From: Myxococcales bacterium
GTDB lineage: Bacteria > Myxococcota > Myxococcia > Myxococcales > Myxococcaceae
Length of the DNA: 64,000 nt
Reading direction: 5' to 3'
NCBI GenBank assembly: GCA_020846875.1
Contig: JADLDB010000036.1
Location: 62,001-126,000 of the forward strand
Shown piece by piece: positions 7,369-15,475 of the stretch (its first letter is position 1; every line of letters begins with the position of its first letter). The position numbers were made by a program, and so were the translations under genes. The notes below the pieces were generated by a model. That model ran no database searches and was not told the DNA's origin. It worked only from the letters and a program-made list of their open reading frames with translations.

Positions 7369-9018
7369 ATGCTGAAAGTGACGCCGCTGGGGGGCTTGGG
7401 CGAGGTAGGGATGAACACGCTCGTCCTCGAGCACGGCGCTGAGCGCGTCCTGATCGACTGCGGGCTGATGTTCCCGCGCGGCGACCTGCCCGGGGTGGAG
7501 ATCATCCTCCCCGACTTCGGGGCCCTGCTGGACGCGCCCGACTCGCTCAAGGGCGTCGTGTTGACGCACGCGCACGAGGATCACCTGGGCGCGCTCCCGT
7601 GGCTGCTGCGCGAGCTGAAGGTGCCGGTGTGGGGTACGCCTTTCACCCTGGCGCTGGCGCGGCACCGCCTGGAAGAGGCCGGCGTGGAGGCCGAGCTGCG
7701 CGAGCTGGGTCCGCGAGAGGAGTTCCGCGTGGGCGAGCAGTTCCGGGTGGAGCCGGTGCGCGTCACGCACTCCGTCCCCGACTCGGTGGGGCTGATCATC
7801 CGTACGGCCACCGGCACGCTGGTACACTCTGGCGACTTCAAGCTGGATCTCTTTCCGGTCGATGGACAGCTCACGGATCTCGAGCGGCTGGGCGAGGTGG
7901 GCGACGAAGGCGTCCTGGCGCTCCTCTCGGACTCCACCAACGCGGAGGTCCCCGGCAGCACCGGCAGCGAGCGGGTGGTGCAGGACACCTTCGAGCGCCT
8001 GGTGTCGACCGCGCGCGGGCGGGTGGTGATCGCCGTCTTCGGCTCCCACCTGCACCGGGTGCGGCACGCGGTGGACCTGGCGCGGCGGCTGGGACGGCGG
8101 GTCGTGCTGGTGGGGCGCAGCCTGCAGCGCAACGTGGAGTTGGCCCAGAAGGTGGGGCTGCTCGAGGCGTGGCGCGACGTGTTGGCCGGCGCGGACGCGG
8201 TGGGCCAGGTCTCTCGAGAGCGGCTGCTGGTGTTGTGCACCGGCGCGCAGGCGGAGCCGCGGTCGGCGTTGATGGGCATGCTGTCGGCCGAGCCGGGGCC
8301 CTTGCGCATCGAGGCGGGGGACCTGGTGATCCTCTCCTCGCGCACCATCCCCGGGAACGAGCCGCTGGTGACCGCGCTGATCAACCGGCTCCTGGCCCGA
8401 GGCGCGCGCGTCGTCTACCCGGCCATCGAGCCCGGCGTGCACGTCTCGGGGCACGCGGCGCAGGACGAGCAGCGGCGGCTGCTGGAGGTGGTGCGTCCCC
8501 GCCACTTCGTGCCCATCCACGGCGAGCTGCGACACCTGCACAGCCACCTCCAGTTGGCGCGCCAGCAGGGCCTGCCCGCCGAGCGCACCTTCCTGATGAC
8601 GGACGGAGACGTGGTGGGCTTCGCCAGGGACTCGGCCACCACCCTGGGTCGCGTGCCGGTGGGGACGCGGGCGATGCGACGCGAGAGCGTGGCGCCCATC
8701 AACCCGGAGGCGCTGGGAGAGCGGCGCGCGCTGGCGGAGTCGGGCGTGGTGGTGGTGGTGGCGGTGCTGCAGTTGGGCGGAGGGCGCGTGGTGTCGGGGC
8801 CGACGGTGCACGCGCGGGGGCTGCCCACGGCGGAGACGGCGGCGCTGGGGCTGGCCACCGAGGGGGCGGCGCTGGCGCTGTCCGAGTTGTCGGAGGCGAT
8901 CCGCGGCGACGACGAGCGGGTGCGGGAGGCGCTGGTGCGGGGCGTGCGGAGAGCCTTCAAGCAGCTCTTCGGGACACGCCCCGCAGTGATGCCGGTGGTG
9001 CTGCGGGTGCAGGCGTGA
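7369..9018 (+). CDS. rnj: Ribonuclease J (metallo-beta-lactamase/beta-CASP)
   Basis: Zinc-dependent endo- and 5'-3' exoribonuclease in mRNA decay and rRNA maturation; cytoplasmic. Seen (549 residues): N-terminal LGGLGEVGMNTLVLE, the metal-binding HAHEDHLGALPWLL near residue 65, VHSGDFKLD, SDSTNAEVPG, beta-CASP motifs including SSRTIPGNEP, and HVSGHAAQDEQ followed by PIHGELRHL, the order typical of RNase J. The length matches the family. Start: ATG at 7369, which gives the canonical N-terminus. The gene is divergent from the kinase, and its stop lies 3 bp from the convergent stop of the next gene. Nothing is truncated and no key residue is missing. Confidence 0.95.
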   Translation: MLKVTPLGGLGEVGMNTLVLEHGAERVLIDCGLMFPRGDLPGVEIILPDFGALLDAPDSLKGVVLTHAHEDHLGALPWLLRELKVPVWGTPFTLALARHRLEEAGVEAELRELGPREEFRVGEQFRVEPVRVTHSVPDSVGLIIRTATGTLVHSGDFKLDLFPVDGQLTDLERLGEVGDEGVLALLSDSTNAEVPGSTGSERVVQDTFERLVSTARGRVVIAVFGSHLHRVRHAVDLARRLGRRVVLVGRSLQRNVELAQKVGLLEAWRDVLAGADAVGQVSRERLLVLCTGAQAEPRSALMGMLSAEPGPLRIEAGDLVILSSRTIPGNEPLVTALINRLLARGARVVYPAIEPGVHVSGHAAQDEQRRLLEVVRPRHFVPIHGELRHLHSHLQLARQQGLPAERTFLMTDGDVVGFARDSATTLGRVPVGTRAMRRESVAPINPEALGERRALAESGVVVVVAVLQLGGGRVVSGPTVHARGLPTAETAALGLATEGAALALSELSEAIRGDDERVREALVRGVRRAFKQLFGTRPAVMPVVLRVQA

Positions 9019-9021
9019 GGA

Positions 9022-9798
9022 TCAGTAGCTCTTCTTCGCCAGCTCCTGCTCCAGCGCGTCGAGCGCCTCGGCCTCGAAGGCTTTGCCGTCCTTCATCGCG
9101 TCGTCGGCGTTGGCCCAGACCAGCGGAGCCTTGCTCAGCGCGGCGATGGTGTCCGCGCGGACCTTCACCGTCTGATCGCCGGTCTCCAGGGTGACGAGGC
9201 GGGTGGCGCGCTGGCGCGCCTTGAGCAGCGTGTTGACCAGGCCCACCGAGGCCGGCACGTCGTACCAGTCGCCCAGGTTGCGCGCCTGCACCGCGTAGCG
9301 CTTGCCGTCCATGTACGCGACCAGGGTGTAGTGGCCTTCTTGGCGCAGACCCTCCTCATCGGTGGGGGCGATCTCCTCGAAGCGCACGCCCTTCAAGTCC
9401 TTGCCGGCGAGCTCGGCGAGATCCGCCAACAGGGAGTCGTGCTCGTTGGGGAAGATGCCCGTCTCTGCGTCGAAGGACCGCGTGGACTCGCGCGAGGCGC
9501 CCAACACCGTCGCGCCCGTCTTGGCGCTCTTCTCGGCCTTCGTCATCGGCAGCACCTCGGCGGCGGCGTAGGCCACCGGCACGCCCTTCTCCCGCACCGT
9601 GGGCACCGTCGTCTCCGGCGTGGGCGGCGGCTCCGGCAACGGCGGCAGAGTCGTGTACGTGTACGACGGCGGCGTGTACTTGTACGAAGAGTACGGCGAG
9701 TAGCTGCTGGCGCTGTTGTACTTCGCGCACGCCAGGCCGATCTTCAAAGTGACCAACACGCCGACGATCATCAGTCTCCAGGGAATCTGGCTGTCCAT
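9022..9798 (-). CDS. Membrane-anchored protein of unknown function
   Basis: A 258-residue protein. Seen: hydrophobic N-terminal segment WRLMIVGVLVTLKIGLACAK, either an uncleaved anchor or a weak lipobox (GLAC). A Ser/Tyr/Pro-rich linker follows (SSYSPYSSYKYTPPSYTYTT), then Pro-rich sequence, then a soluble alpha/beta-looking domain from about residue 75 (VRFEEIAPTDEEGL, GHYTLVAYMDGKRYAVQARN). Start: ATG at 9798 is preceded by GGAGGAG about 12 bp upstream. Longer in-frame starts were rejected because they cross the divergent promoter region. No family is recognised. The linker and anchor place the C-terminal domain outside the inner membrane. Confidence 0.75.
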   Translation of the reverse strand: MDSQIPWRLMIVGVLVTLKIGLACAKYNSASSYSPYSSYKYTPPSYTYTTLPPLPEPPPTPETTVPTVREKGVPVAYAAAEVLPMTKAEKSAKTGATVLGASRESTRSFDAETGIFPNEHDSLLADLAELAGKDLKGVRFEEIAPTDEEGLRQEGHYTLVAYMDGKRYAVQARNLGDWYDVPASVGLVNTLLKARQRATRLVTLETGDQTVKVRADTIAALSKAPLVWANADDAMKDGKAFEAEALDALEQELAKKSY

Positions 9799-9812
9799 TT
9801 CTGTGTGCTCTC

Positions 9813-9830
9813 CTCCACGAGGCCGTGGAG
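9813..9830 (-). promoter_or_regulatory. Short hairpin in the leader, touching the ribosome-binding site
   Basis: CTCCACG and CGTGGAG form a 7-bp perfect inverted repeat around a 4-nt loop. On the minus strand its 3' arm runs directly into the GGAGGAG ribosome-binding site of the gene starting at 9798. It could mask that site in the mRNA; this is inference from position only. Confidence 0.35.
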
Positions 9831-9943
9831 CGACTGACCCCACCCCCGCCCAGGCCGTGCAGAAAAGCAGTCGGACGTCGTAACCTGTTGATTTTAGGCG
9901 CCTCTGCCCGCGCCTGAGGCGATGTGGTAGGGCCACGCGCGTC

Positions 9944-11044
9944 ATGTTCGCCGCCGCCTTGATCGCCGCCGTGTTGAGCGCCCCGCCGCCCGCGCCCGCG
10001 GAGAAGCCGATCCGACCGCTGCCGACGCTGGCGAAGGATCCGAAGCTGGACGGCGTGCTGAAGGATCTCGCGCCCGCGCAGGACTTCAAGATGCCGGAGT
10101 CGGCGAAGGGCAGCTCGGCGTCGCTTTCCCTCAAGGCGGCGTTCCGCAAGGACACGCTCTTCGTGGGCATAACGGTGGCGGACGACAAGGTGCTGGCCGC
10201 GGACGCGCTGGACGTGAGCCTCTACTTCCCGGAGTCGGGCACCACCTCGAAGGGCGTGGTGTTCCGCTTCGGCGCCGAGGGCCTCGGGGCCGCCCCCGAA
10301 GAGGTGGCCGCGCCCGCCTTCGCCCAGGCGCTGGTGAAGGCCGGCACGAAGCAGGACGCGAAGGGCTTCACGGTGGAGGTGGCGATCCCCGCGCGGGCGC
10401 TGCCCCGCTTCCAGGCCTTCAAGCAGCTCGCGCTCACCTTGTGCGCCGAGTACTCGGACGTGGACATGGAGGGCGGCGAGGCGACGAAGCTGACCACCTG
10501 CCCGGCGGGAGAGATGGTGGGCGGCCCCACCCGCATCCCGGATGAGCTGCGCAAGGCGCTCAAGCTGTCGCCGATCGACTCGGTGGAGGGCATCGAGGCG
10601 CGCGAGACGGGCTGGGTGGGCTACTCCCGGCTGCACTACCCGACCTGGGTGGTGGGCGACGCGGAGCTGACGCCGGAGTCGCTGGGGCAGTTGATCGCCG
10701 GTCAGGCGGCGATCGAGCCTTCCTCGGTGGCGCTGCCGATCCCCGCGAAGCTGCAGTTGCCGGACAACCGGCCCATCTTCAGCGTGCTGACCGGGAAGAA
10801 CCCGTACCTGGGGACCACCTGCGTGCAGGGCAACGAGCTGCGCATGGCGATGTACGTGGTGAAGGGGGCGACGGCCTTCCGCGTGCTGGAGTGGCCCGCC
10901 GCCACCTGCCAACTGGGGCGCGCGATGCGCTTCGAGCTGAACCCCGACGGCAACCTGACCATCGGCTACACCAGCGGCTCCACCGCGCACTTCACGTGGG
11001 CCGGCGATCACTTCGAGCGCAGCGAGCTCGGGCTGGCCCAGTAA
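9944..11044 (+). CDS. Secreted protein with CBM9/DOMON-like beta-sandwich domain
   Basis: A 366-residue exported protein. Seen: signal peptide (MFAAALIAAVLSAPPPAPA), then KLDGVLKDLAPAQDF followed by LKAAFRKDTLFVGITVADDK and ALDVSLYFP. This is the order found in family 9 carbohydrate-binding-like domains, which begin with a dG-x-L motif and continue through a strand that ends in a predicted ligand pocket. The second half (from about residue 215) is a separate beta-rich region of unknown kind with two cysteines in TTCVQGNELR and AATCQLGRAM that may pair. The stop is followed 15 bp later by rimO on the same strand, so the two may be cotranscribed. The ligand is unknown and the sandwich assignment is inference. 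Confidence 0.65.
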   Translation: MFAAALIAAVLSAPPPAPAEKPIRPLPTLAKDPKLDGVLKDLAPAQDFKMPESAKGSSASLSLKAAFRKDTLFVGITVADDKVLAADALDVSLYFPESGTTSKGVVFRFGAEGLGAAPEEVAAPAFAQALVKAGTKQDAKGFTVEVAIPARALPRFQAFKQLALTLCAEYSDVDMEGGEATKLTTCPAGEMVGGPTRIPDELRKALKLSPIDSVEGIEARETGWVGYSRLHYPTWVVGDAELTPESLGQLIAGQAAIEPSSVALPIPAKLQLPDNRPIFSVLTGKNPYLGTTCVQGNELRMAMYVVKGATAFRVLEWPAATCQLGRAMRFELNPDGNLTIGYTSGSTAHFTWAGDHFERSELGLAQ

Positions 11045-11059
11045 AGGAAGAGAAGAACC

Positions 11060-12499
11060 GTGGCGAAGAAGGCATCGAAGTCGCTGTACATGATGACGCT
11101 GGGCTGCCCCAAGAATCGCGTGGACAGCGAGGTGATGCTGGGCACCCTGCAGCACAAGGGTTACCACCTGGTGCAGGAGCCGGACGACGCGGAAGTCATC
11201 GTCGTCAACACCTGCGCGTTCCTCAAGGCCGCCGAGAAGGAGTCGGTGGACAACATCCTCGAGCTGGCAGAACACAAGAAGACGGGCAGGTGCGACACGC
11301 TGGTGGTGACGGGCTGCCTGGTGCAGCGGCACGGCGAGGCGCTGGCGAAGGAGCTGCCCGAGGTCGATCACTTCCTCGGCACCAGCGCCTACGTGCAGAT
11401 CGGCGATCTGCTCGCGGCGGAGGCCAGTCCCCGGCAGCTCATTCCCGATCCCGAGTACATCCACACCGCGGCGGTGCCGAAGGTGAACTCGATGCCCGGG
11501 TACACCGCGTACCTGAAGATCTCCGAGGGCTGCGACAACAAGTGCGCCTTCTGCATCATCCCGAAGCTGCGCGGGCTGCAGCGCAGCCGGACCATCGCGG
11601 ACCTGGTGCAGGAGGCCTCGCAGTTGGCCGACTCGGGGGTGCGCGAGCTGAACCTGGTGGCGCAGGACCTGACCGCGTGGGGACACGATCTTCCCGGCAA
11701 GCCGAAGCTGCACGAGCTGCTCAAGGCGCTCTGCCAGGTGGACGTTCGGTGGATCCGCCTGCACTACGCCTACCCCCGCGTCTTCCCCGACGAGCTGATC
11801 GAGGTGATGGCCAGCGAGCCGAAGATCGCCAAGTACCTCGACATGCCGCTGCAGCACGCGAGCGATCGGCTGCTGCGCACGATGAAGCGTGGGCGGGAGT
11901 CCGCGTTCTTGAAGCAGCTCGTCGAGAAGATCCGCGCGCGGGTGCCGGGGCTCACCTTCCGCACGTCGATGATCGTCGGGCTGCCGGGCGAGACGGAAGA
12001 GGACTTCGAGATCCTGAAGGACTTCGTCAAGGAGCTGCGCTTCGAGCGGCTGGGCGTCTTCCAGTACTCCGACGAGCCGGGGACGGCAGCGTACGAGCTG
12101 GACTGCAAGGTGCCGCCGCGCACCATCGCCCGGCGCTGGCGCGAGCTGATGGCCATTCAGAAGCGGCTGAGCCGCGAGCAGAACAAGAAGCTGATCGGCG
12201 CGCGCCTCGAGGTGCTGGTGGAGGGCAGGAGCCCGGAGACGGACTTGCTGCTCGTCGGACGTCACCAGGGCCAGGCGCCGGAGATCGACGGGCAGGTGTA
12301 CATCAACGACGGCCTGGCCTACCCGGGGGAGCTGGTCACCGTCGAGGTCACCGAGGCGCACGACTACGACGTGGTGGGCAAGGTGGTGGCGCGGGAAGAT
12401 CCAAAGGCGAAGGGCCACAGGGCTCGCAGCCAGGCGCCTTCGCAGGTGCGGGGCGGAGAGCAGATCGTCTCGCCGCCGACGTGGCTCGCCCCCCGGTAG
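11060..12499 (+). CDS. rimO: Ribosomal protein uS12 methylthiotransferase RimO
   Basis: Radical SAM enzyme that adds a methylthio group to an Asp of ribosomal protein S12. Seen (479 residues): N-terminal cluster cysteines in [19 protein letters not shown] and VTGCLVQR; the radical SAM motif CDNKCAFC near residue 163; [13 protein letters not shown]; and a C-terminal TRAM-like domain. The [10 protein letters not shown] signature separates RimO from MiaB. Start: GTG at 11060 after AAAGGAAGAGAAG. Odd: about 35 extra basic residues follow the TRAM domain ([20 protein letters not shown]), longer than usual. The stop is 11 bp from the convergent regulator gene. Confidence 0.95.
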   Translation: MAKKASKSLYMMTLGCPKNRVDSEVMLGTLQHKGYHLVQEPDDAEVIVVNTCAFLKAAEKESVDNILELAEHKKTGRCDTLVVTGCLVQRHGEALAKELPEVDHFLGTSAYVQIGDLLAAEASPRQLIPDPEYIHTAAVPKVNSMPGYTAYLKISEGCDNKCAFCIIPKLRGLQRSRTIADLVQEASQLADSGVRELNLVAQDLTAWGHDLPGKPKLHELLKALCQVDVRWIRLHYAYPRVFPDELIEVMASEPKIAKYLDMPLQHASDRLLRTMKRGRESAFLKQLVEKIRARVPGLTFRTSMIVGLPGETEEDFEILKDFVKELRFERLGVFQYSDEPGTAAYELDCKVPPRTIARRWRELMAIQKRLSREQNKKLIGARLEVLVEGRSPETDLLLVGRHQGQAPEIDGQVYINDGLAYPGELVTVEVTEAHDYDVVGKVVAREDPKAKGHRARSQAPSQVRGGEQIVSPPTWLAPR

Positions 12500-12510
12500 C
12501 GCGGCTGCCC

Positions 12511-13131
12511 TCAGCCCACCGGCTCGGCGTAGGTCATCACCAGGTACAGCACCGTCTCGGCCCCGCCGGCGTTCCGGTACACGTGAGGCGCGTCGGCCTC
12601 GAAGAGGATCGCGTCGCCGGTGCCCAGCTCGTGCGTCTGGGCGCCGATCTCGATCACCACCTGGCCCTTTGCGACGACCAGGTTCTCGGTGGTGCCCGGC
12701 GCGTGCGCCTCGGCCCGCTCCACGCCCTTCGGCGTGAGGCGCAATTCGTAGAACTCCACGCGGCGCGGCTCGTCGTACGGAAACAGCGCGCGCGACGAGA
12801 AGCTGCCGTCGCTCGACATCAGCCGCTTGGCCGCGGTGGCCCGGAGCACCTTGGGCCCCGTGGCCTGCGCGCTGGTGATGAGCGCGGAGAAGGGCACGTC
12901 CACCGCGCGGGCGATCTTCCACAGCACGTTGATGGTGGGCGCCGACTGCCCCAGCTCCACCTGGCCCAGCATGGCGCGCGACACGCCCGACGCCTGCGCC
13001 AGCCCCTCGAGCGACAGCCCGCGCTCGGTGCGCAGCCGGCGCAGGTTCCTCCCCACCACGGGTGCGAGATCCGCCCCCATCTCTGCGGCGGGCGCGGCGT
13101 CCTTCGGCTTCTTCTTCCGGCTGGCGGCCAT
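12511..13131 (-). CDS. XRE-family transcriptional regulator with C-terminal cupin domain
   Basis: DNA-binding regulator of the HipB/XRE plus cupin_2 type, 206 residues. Seen: a basic N-terminal tail (SRKKKPKDA), helix-turn-helix at about residues 25-80 (LRRLRTERGLSLEGLAQASG, SRAMLGQVELGQSAPTINVL), and a cupin at about 130-200 (ENLVVAKGQVVIEIGAQTHE, GDAILFEADAPHVYRN). Known: such proteins often sense a small ligand with the cupin and control nearby metabolic genes. The start at 13131 (ATG) just precedes the basic tail; longer in-frame options run into the neighbouring start region. It is divergent from the small gene at 13216 with 84 bp between them, which is the likely operator location. The target is unknown. 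Confidence 0.88.
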   Translation of the reverse strand: MAASRKKKPKDAAPAAEMGADLAPVVGRNLRRLRTERGLSLEGLAQASGVSRAMLGQVELGQSAPTINVLWKIARAVDVPFSALITSAQATGPKVLRATAAKRLMSSDGSFSSRALFPYDEPRRVEFYELRLTPKGVERAEAHAPGTTENLVVAKGQVVIEIGAQTHELGTGDAILFEADAPHVYRNAGGAETVLYLVMTYAEPVG

Positions 13132-13215
13132 GGGTGCGGAATCTCGCAGGGAATTGCCCGGGCGCAAGGGCCAGTCGGCAGGCGGGGGCGCGGGCGTTAC
13201 GCTTGGCGTCGCGAC

Positions 13216-13527
13216 ATGGGCCTCAGGAAGGATCTTCAGACCAGCGCCGCGATGGAAGCGGAGCTGAACAAGGAGCGGGCCAGCGCGCTGGGCCGCACGG
13301 GCGCTCGCCTGGAGCTGCACCTCGAGCGCTGCGAGGCGCTGCTGGACAAGCTGGGCGGCTCCACCGGGGCCGAGCGGCGCGCGCTGCTGGCCGAGTACCG
13401 AGACGAGCGGGCAGAGGCGGAGAAGTGGCGCTGGTACCTCACCATCCAGCGGGAGGCGATGGGCCTTCGCCGTCACGACGACGTCGAGCGGCTCTACCCC
13501 ACCCCGCCCACCATGCGAGACGAGTGA
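13216..13527 (+). CDS. Small charged helical protein, unknown function
   Basis: A 103-residue protein, nearly all predicted helix and rich in Glu, Arg and Leu (LELHLERCEALLDKLGG, RRALLAEYRDERAEAEKWRW). No signal peptide or membrane segment. Seen: ATG at 13216, and a stop one base before the ATG of the methyltransferase gene, so the two are almost certainly one transcript. It may be a small coiled-coil partner, but no family is recognised. The heptad-like pattern supports a real protein over a chance reading frame. Confidence 0.7.
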   Translation: MGLRKDLQTSAAMEAELNKERASALGRTGARLELHLERCEALLDKLGGSTGAERRALLAEYRDERAEAEKWRWYLTIQREAMGLRRHDDVERLYPTPPTMRDE

Positions 13528-13528
13528 C

Positions 13529-14140
13529 ATGCGCGGCCTGGAGCAGATCCCCTGGGTGTACGACGCGATGTGCGCGGTGATGGAGTGGTCCGGCCTCAAG
13601 CGCTGGCGCGCCTGGCTGGTGGGCGGCGCGAAGGGGCGCACGCTGGAGGTCGGCTGCGGCACGGGCAGGAACCTGCCGCTCTACCCGAAGGACGTGACGC
13701 TGGTGGCCGTGGAGCCCTCCCGCGACACCCTGGCGAAGGCGAAGCGGAAGAACCCCGCGGTGCTGCTGGTGCGCGCCAGCGCCGAGGCGCTGCCCTTCCG
13801 CGAAGGCGCCTTTGACACCGTCGTCTCCAGCCTCGTCTTCTGCAGCGTGCCGCGTCCAGCGGTGGGGCTGGCGGAGGTGAAGCGCGTGCTGGCGCCGGGC
13901 GGCGCCTTGCGGATGATGGAGCACGTGCGCAGCGAAGGCCGCTTCGGCGCGTGGGTGCAGGACACCATTCAGCCGGCGTGGACGCGCGTGGCCGGCGGCT
14001 GCCACCCCAACCGGCGCACCGAGGAGGCGGTGGAGGCCGCGGGCTTCGCGATTCAGGCCGACGGCCGGCGCAGGGACGGCAACATGCGCCGCTTCATCGC
14101 CGTCGCCTCAGAAGGCGATCCCCAGCGCCGCGCCGAGTGA
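13529..14140 (+). CDS. Class I SAM-dependent methyltransferase (UbiE/type 11 family)
   Basis: A 203-residue small-molecule methyltransferase. Seen: motif I LEVGCGTGRNLPLYP near residue 37, acidic motif II in LVAVEPSRDTL, ASAEALPFREGAFDTVVSSL, and GGALRMMEHVRSEGRF. This matches the Methyltransf_11 pattern in order. The start ATG at 13529 is one base past the stop of the upstream small gene. Odd: the last 33 bp overlap the 3' end of the convergent gene ending at 14108. The substrate cannot be read from the sequence; the C-terminal helix region resembles phospholipid or quinone methyltransferases only in general terms. Confidence 0.88.
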   Translation: MRGLEQIPWVYDAMCAVMEWSGLKRWRAWLVGGAKGRTLEVGCGTGRNLPLYPKDVTLVAVEPSRDTLAKAKRKNPAVLLVRASAEALPFREGAFDTVVSSLVFCSVPRPAVGLAEVKRVLAPGGALRMMEHVRSEGRFGAWVQDTIQPAWTRVAGGCHPNRRTEEAVEAAGFAIQADGRRRDGNMRRFIAVASEGDPQRRAE

Positions 14141-14881
14141 CGCGCCCTTGCCCGTCGCGGAGAAGGGAATGCCTTCGAGGACGAAGGCGGCGTTGAGCGT
14201 CACCTTGTTCACCGCCGCCGTGCTGCCCAGCGACGCGTAGTGCAGGCCCAGGCGCAGGCGGCCGATGCCTTCCCAGGAGGAGGCGCCGGGAGCCAGCGGC
14301 GCCGAGGGGATGTCGAGGTAGCCGGCGAGGACGTCTGCCTGCGCGTAGAACATCAGCCCCGCCTTGGTCCACCCGTCGCGATCCGGCACCCCGCGGCCCC
14401 ACCCGCCCTTCACCGCCAGGCCTCCGGCGTAGCGCGCGCCGCAGAAGGCCGAGCCCAGGCACACCGGCCCCGTCAGCCGGCCGTAGCTGGCCTGCACCCC
14501 CACCTGCATCAGCCAGCCTTCGGCGTTGCCCGGCTCGGACGCGCTGCGCCCCGGCTTCCCGAAGCCGCCGAGGAAGGTCAGCTCCCCGCCGAGGTACACG
14601 TTCTGGAGCGCGAGGAAGAGGCCGCTCAAGCTGCCGGCGATGCGGTTCCACCGGAGCTCCGGCGGGGGGCGCGGGACGGGGGGCGGCTGCGAAGGGAGTG
14701 GGCCCTCCTGCGGCTCGGGTGGAACGTCGGGAGGCATCGGCGGGGCGCTGGGCACCAGCACCCCCGCGTCAGGCGCGACGACTGGCGGTGCAGTGAAGGC
14801 CGGCAGCGGGGAATCGTTCGGCTGGGCGAAGGCGCCCGGCGCCAGCAGCACGAGAAGCGTGGCCCATCGCCAGGGGTGCAC
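14108..14881 (-). CDS. Exported, probably outer-membrane, protein of unknown function
   Basis: A 257-residue protein. Seen: signal peptide (WRWATLLVLLAPGAFAQ), a Pro-rich spacer to about residue 75 (VPPEPQEGPLPSQPPPVPRP), then Gly/aromatic strands (FLALQNVYLGGELTFLGGFG, LMQVGVQASYGRLTGPVCLG, YASLGSTAAVNKVTLNAAFV) ending in GAALGIAF, with a terminal Phe typical of outer-membrane barrels. Start: GTG at 14881, preceded by GGGAAG, puts the signal peptide at the N-terminus. A TTG at 14926 would add 15 polar residues and is less likely. The 3' end overlaps the convergent methyltransferase by 33 bp. A beta-barrel is inferred, not shown. Confidence 0.7.
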   Translation of the reverse strand: MHPWRWATLLVLLAPGAFAQPNDSPLPAFTAPPVVAPDAGVLVPSAPPMPPDVPPEPQEGPLPSQPPPVPRPPPELRWNRIAGSLSGLFLALQNVYLGGELTFLGGFGKPGRSASEPGNAEGWLMQVGVQASYGRLTGPVCLGSAFCGARYAGGLAVKGGWGRGVPDRDGWTKAGLMFYAQADVLAGYLDIPSAPLAPGASSWEGIGRLRLGLHYASLGSTAAVNKVTLNAAFVLEGIPFSATGKGASLGAALGIAF

Positions 14882-14960
14882 CGTCTTCCCATCGGACCTG
14901 CCCGCCTCCCCTTGACGCAAGGACAACCTGCGTTACCCGGACCGCCCCTCTGGTGCCGAC

Positions 14961-14998
14961 TTGACAGCAGACGATCCTGTTTGAGTTTTCGCTCAGAC
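14961..14998 (+). promoter_or_regulatory. Candidate hsp20 promoter with overlapping dyad
   Basis: TTGACA (14961-14966) resembles a -35 box. At the expected -10 distance lies GTTTGAG-TTTTCG-CTCAGAC (14979-14998), an inverted repeat matching at six of seven positions. The region is noticeably AT-richer than its surroundings. The dyad could be a heat-shock repressor site or a leader hairpin. No clear -10 box is visible, so the promoter reading is tentative. Confidence 0.4.
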
Positions 14999-15038
14999 CA
15001 ACCGCGGCCCCGCGAGGGCCTCTTCCCTGGAGAACGAC

Positions 15039-15473
15039 ATGACGCTGACCCGCTTCCATCCCCGCTTCCCCCTGTTCCGCGACTTCGACGAGTTCTTCCG
15101 CGACCTGGGCGCCCCCGTCTTCGACGATCACCGGCAAGCCGCGCTGGTGCCGCCGGCCGACGTGGTGGAGACCGAGAAGGCCGTCGAGCTGCGCCTCGAC
15201 CTCCCCGGCGTCGATCCGGCGCAGATCGAGGTCAAGCTGGACGGCAACATGCTGACCATCTCGGCCGAGCGGAAGAACGAGAAGACGGAGGAAGCGAAGG
15301 GGTGGATCCGCCAGGAGCGCTCCTGGGGCACCTTCAGCCGCTCCTTCACCCTGCCCAACACGCTGGACGGCACCAGGCCCGAGGCCGCGTACAAGCACGG
15401 CGTGCTGACCGTGACGCTCCCCAAGAAGGAAGAGGTGCTGCCGAAGACGCTGAAGGTGAAGGTCGAGGCCTAG
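15039..15473 (+). CDS. Small heat shock protein, Hsp20/alpha-crystallin family
   Basis: ATP-independent holdase chaperone that binds unfolding proteins in the cytoplasm. Seen (144 residues): the N-terminal PLFRDFDEFFRDL segment typical of the family; the alpha-crystallin domain from about residue 40 (VETEKAVELRLDLPGVDPAQ, IEVKLDGNMLTISAERK, RSFTLPNTLDGTRPEAAY, KHGVLTVTLPKKEE); and a C-terminal tail with the PKTLKVKVEA pattern. Start ATG at 15039 has GGAGAAC upstream. A long, AT-richer leader with a TTGACA box and a dyad lies at 14961-14998, consistent with stress control. The stop is 2 bp from the convergent ABC ATPase stop. Confidence 0.95.
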   Translation: MTLTRFHPRFPLFRDFDEFFRDLGAPVFDDHRQAALVPPADVVETEKAVELRLDLPGVDPAQIEVKLDGNMLTISAERKNEKTEEAKGWIRQERSWGTFSRSFTLPNTLDGTRPEAAYKHGVLTVTLPKKEEVLPKTLKVKVEA

Positions 15474-15475
15474 AA

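Noticed and set aside
7321-8811. Extended N-terminus of about 497 residues for the Ser/Thr kinase
   Set aside because: It is antisense to ribonuclease J and lacks any domain; the ATG at 7320 directly precedes the kinase fold.
9898-9920. Promoter from TAAAAT in the 9799-9943 divergent gap
   Set aside because: A -10-like hexamer for the minus-strand gene is visible, but no matching -35 box could be found at a proper distance.
9356-12922. Minus-strand open frame of 1188 codons across rimO and the neighbouring exported protein
   Set aside because: Its composition is low-complexity Leu/His/Arg/Gln and it crosses real genes with canonical signatures on the other strand.
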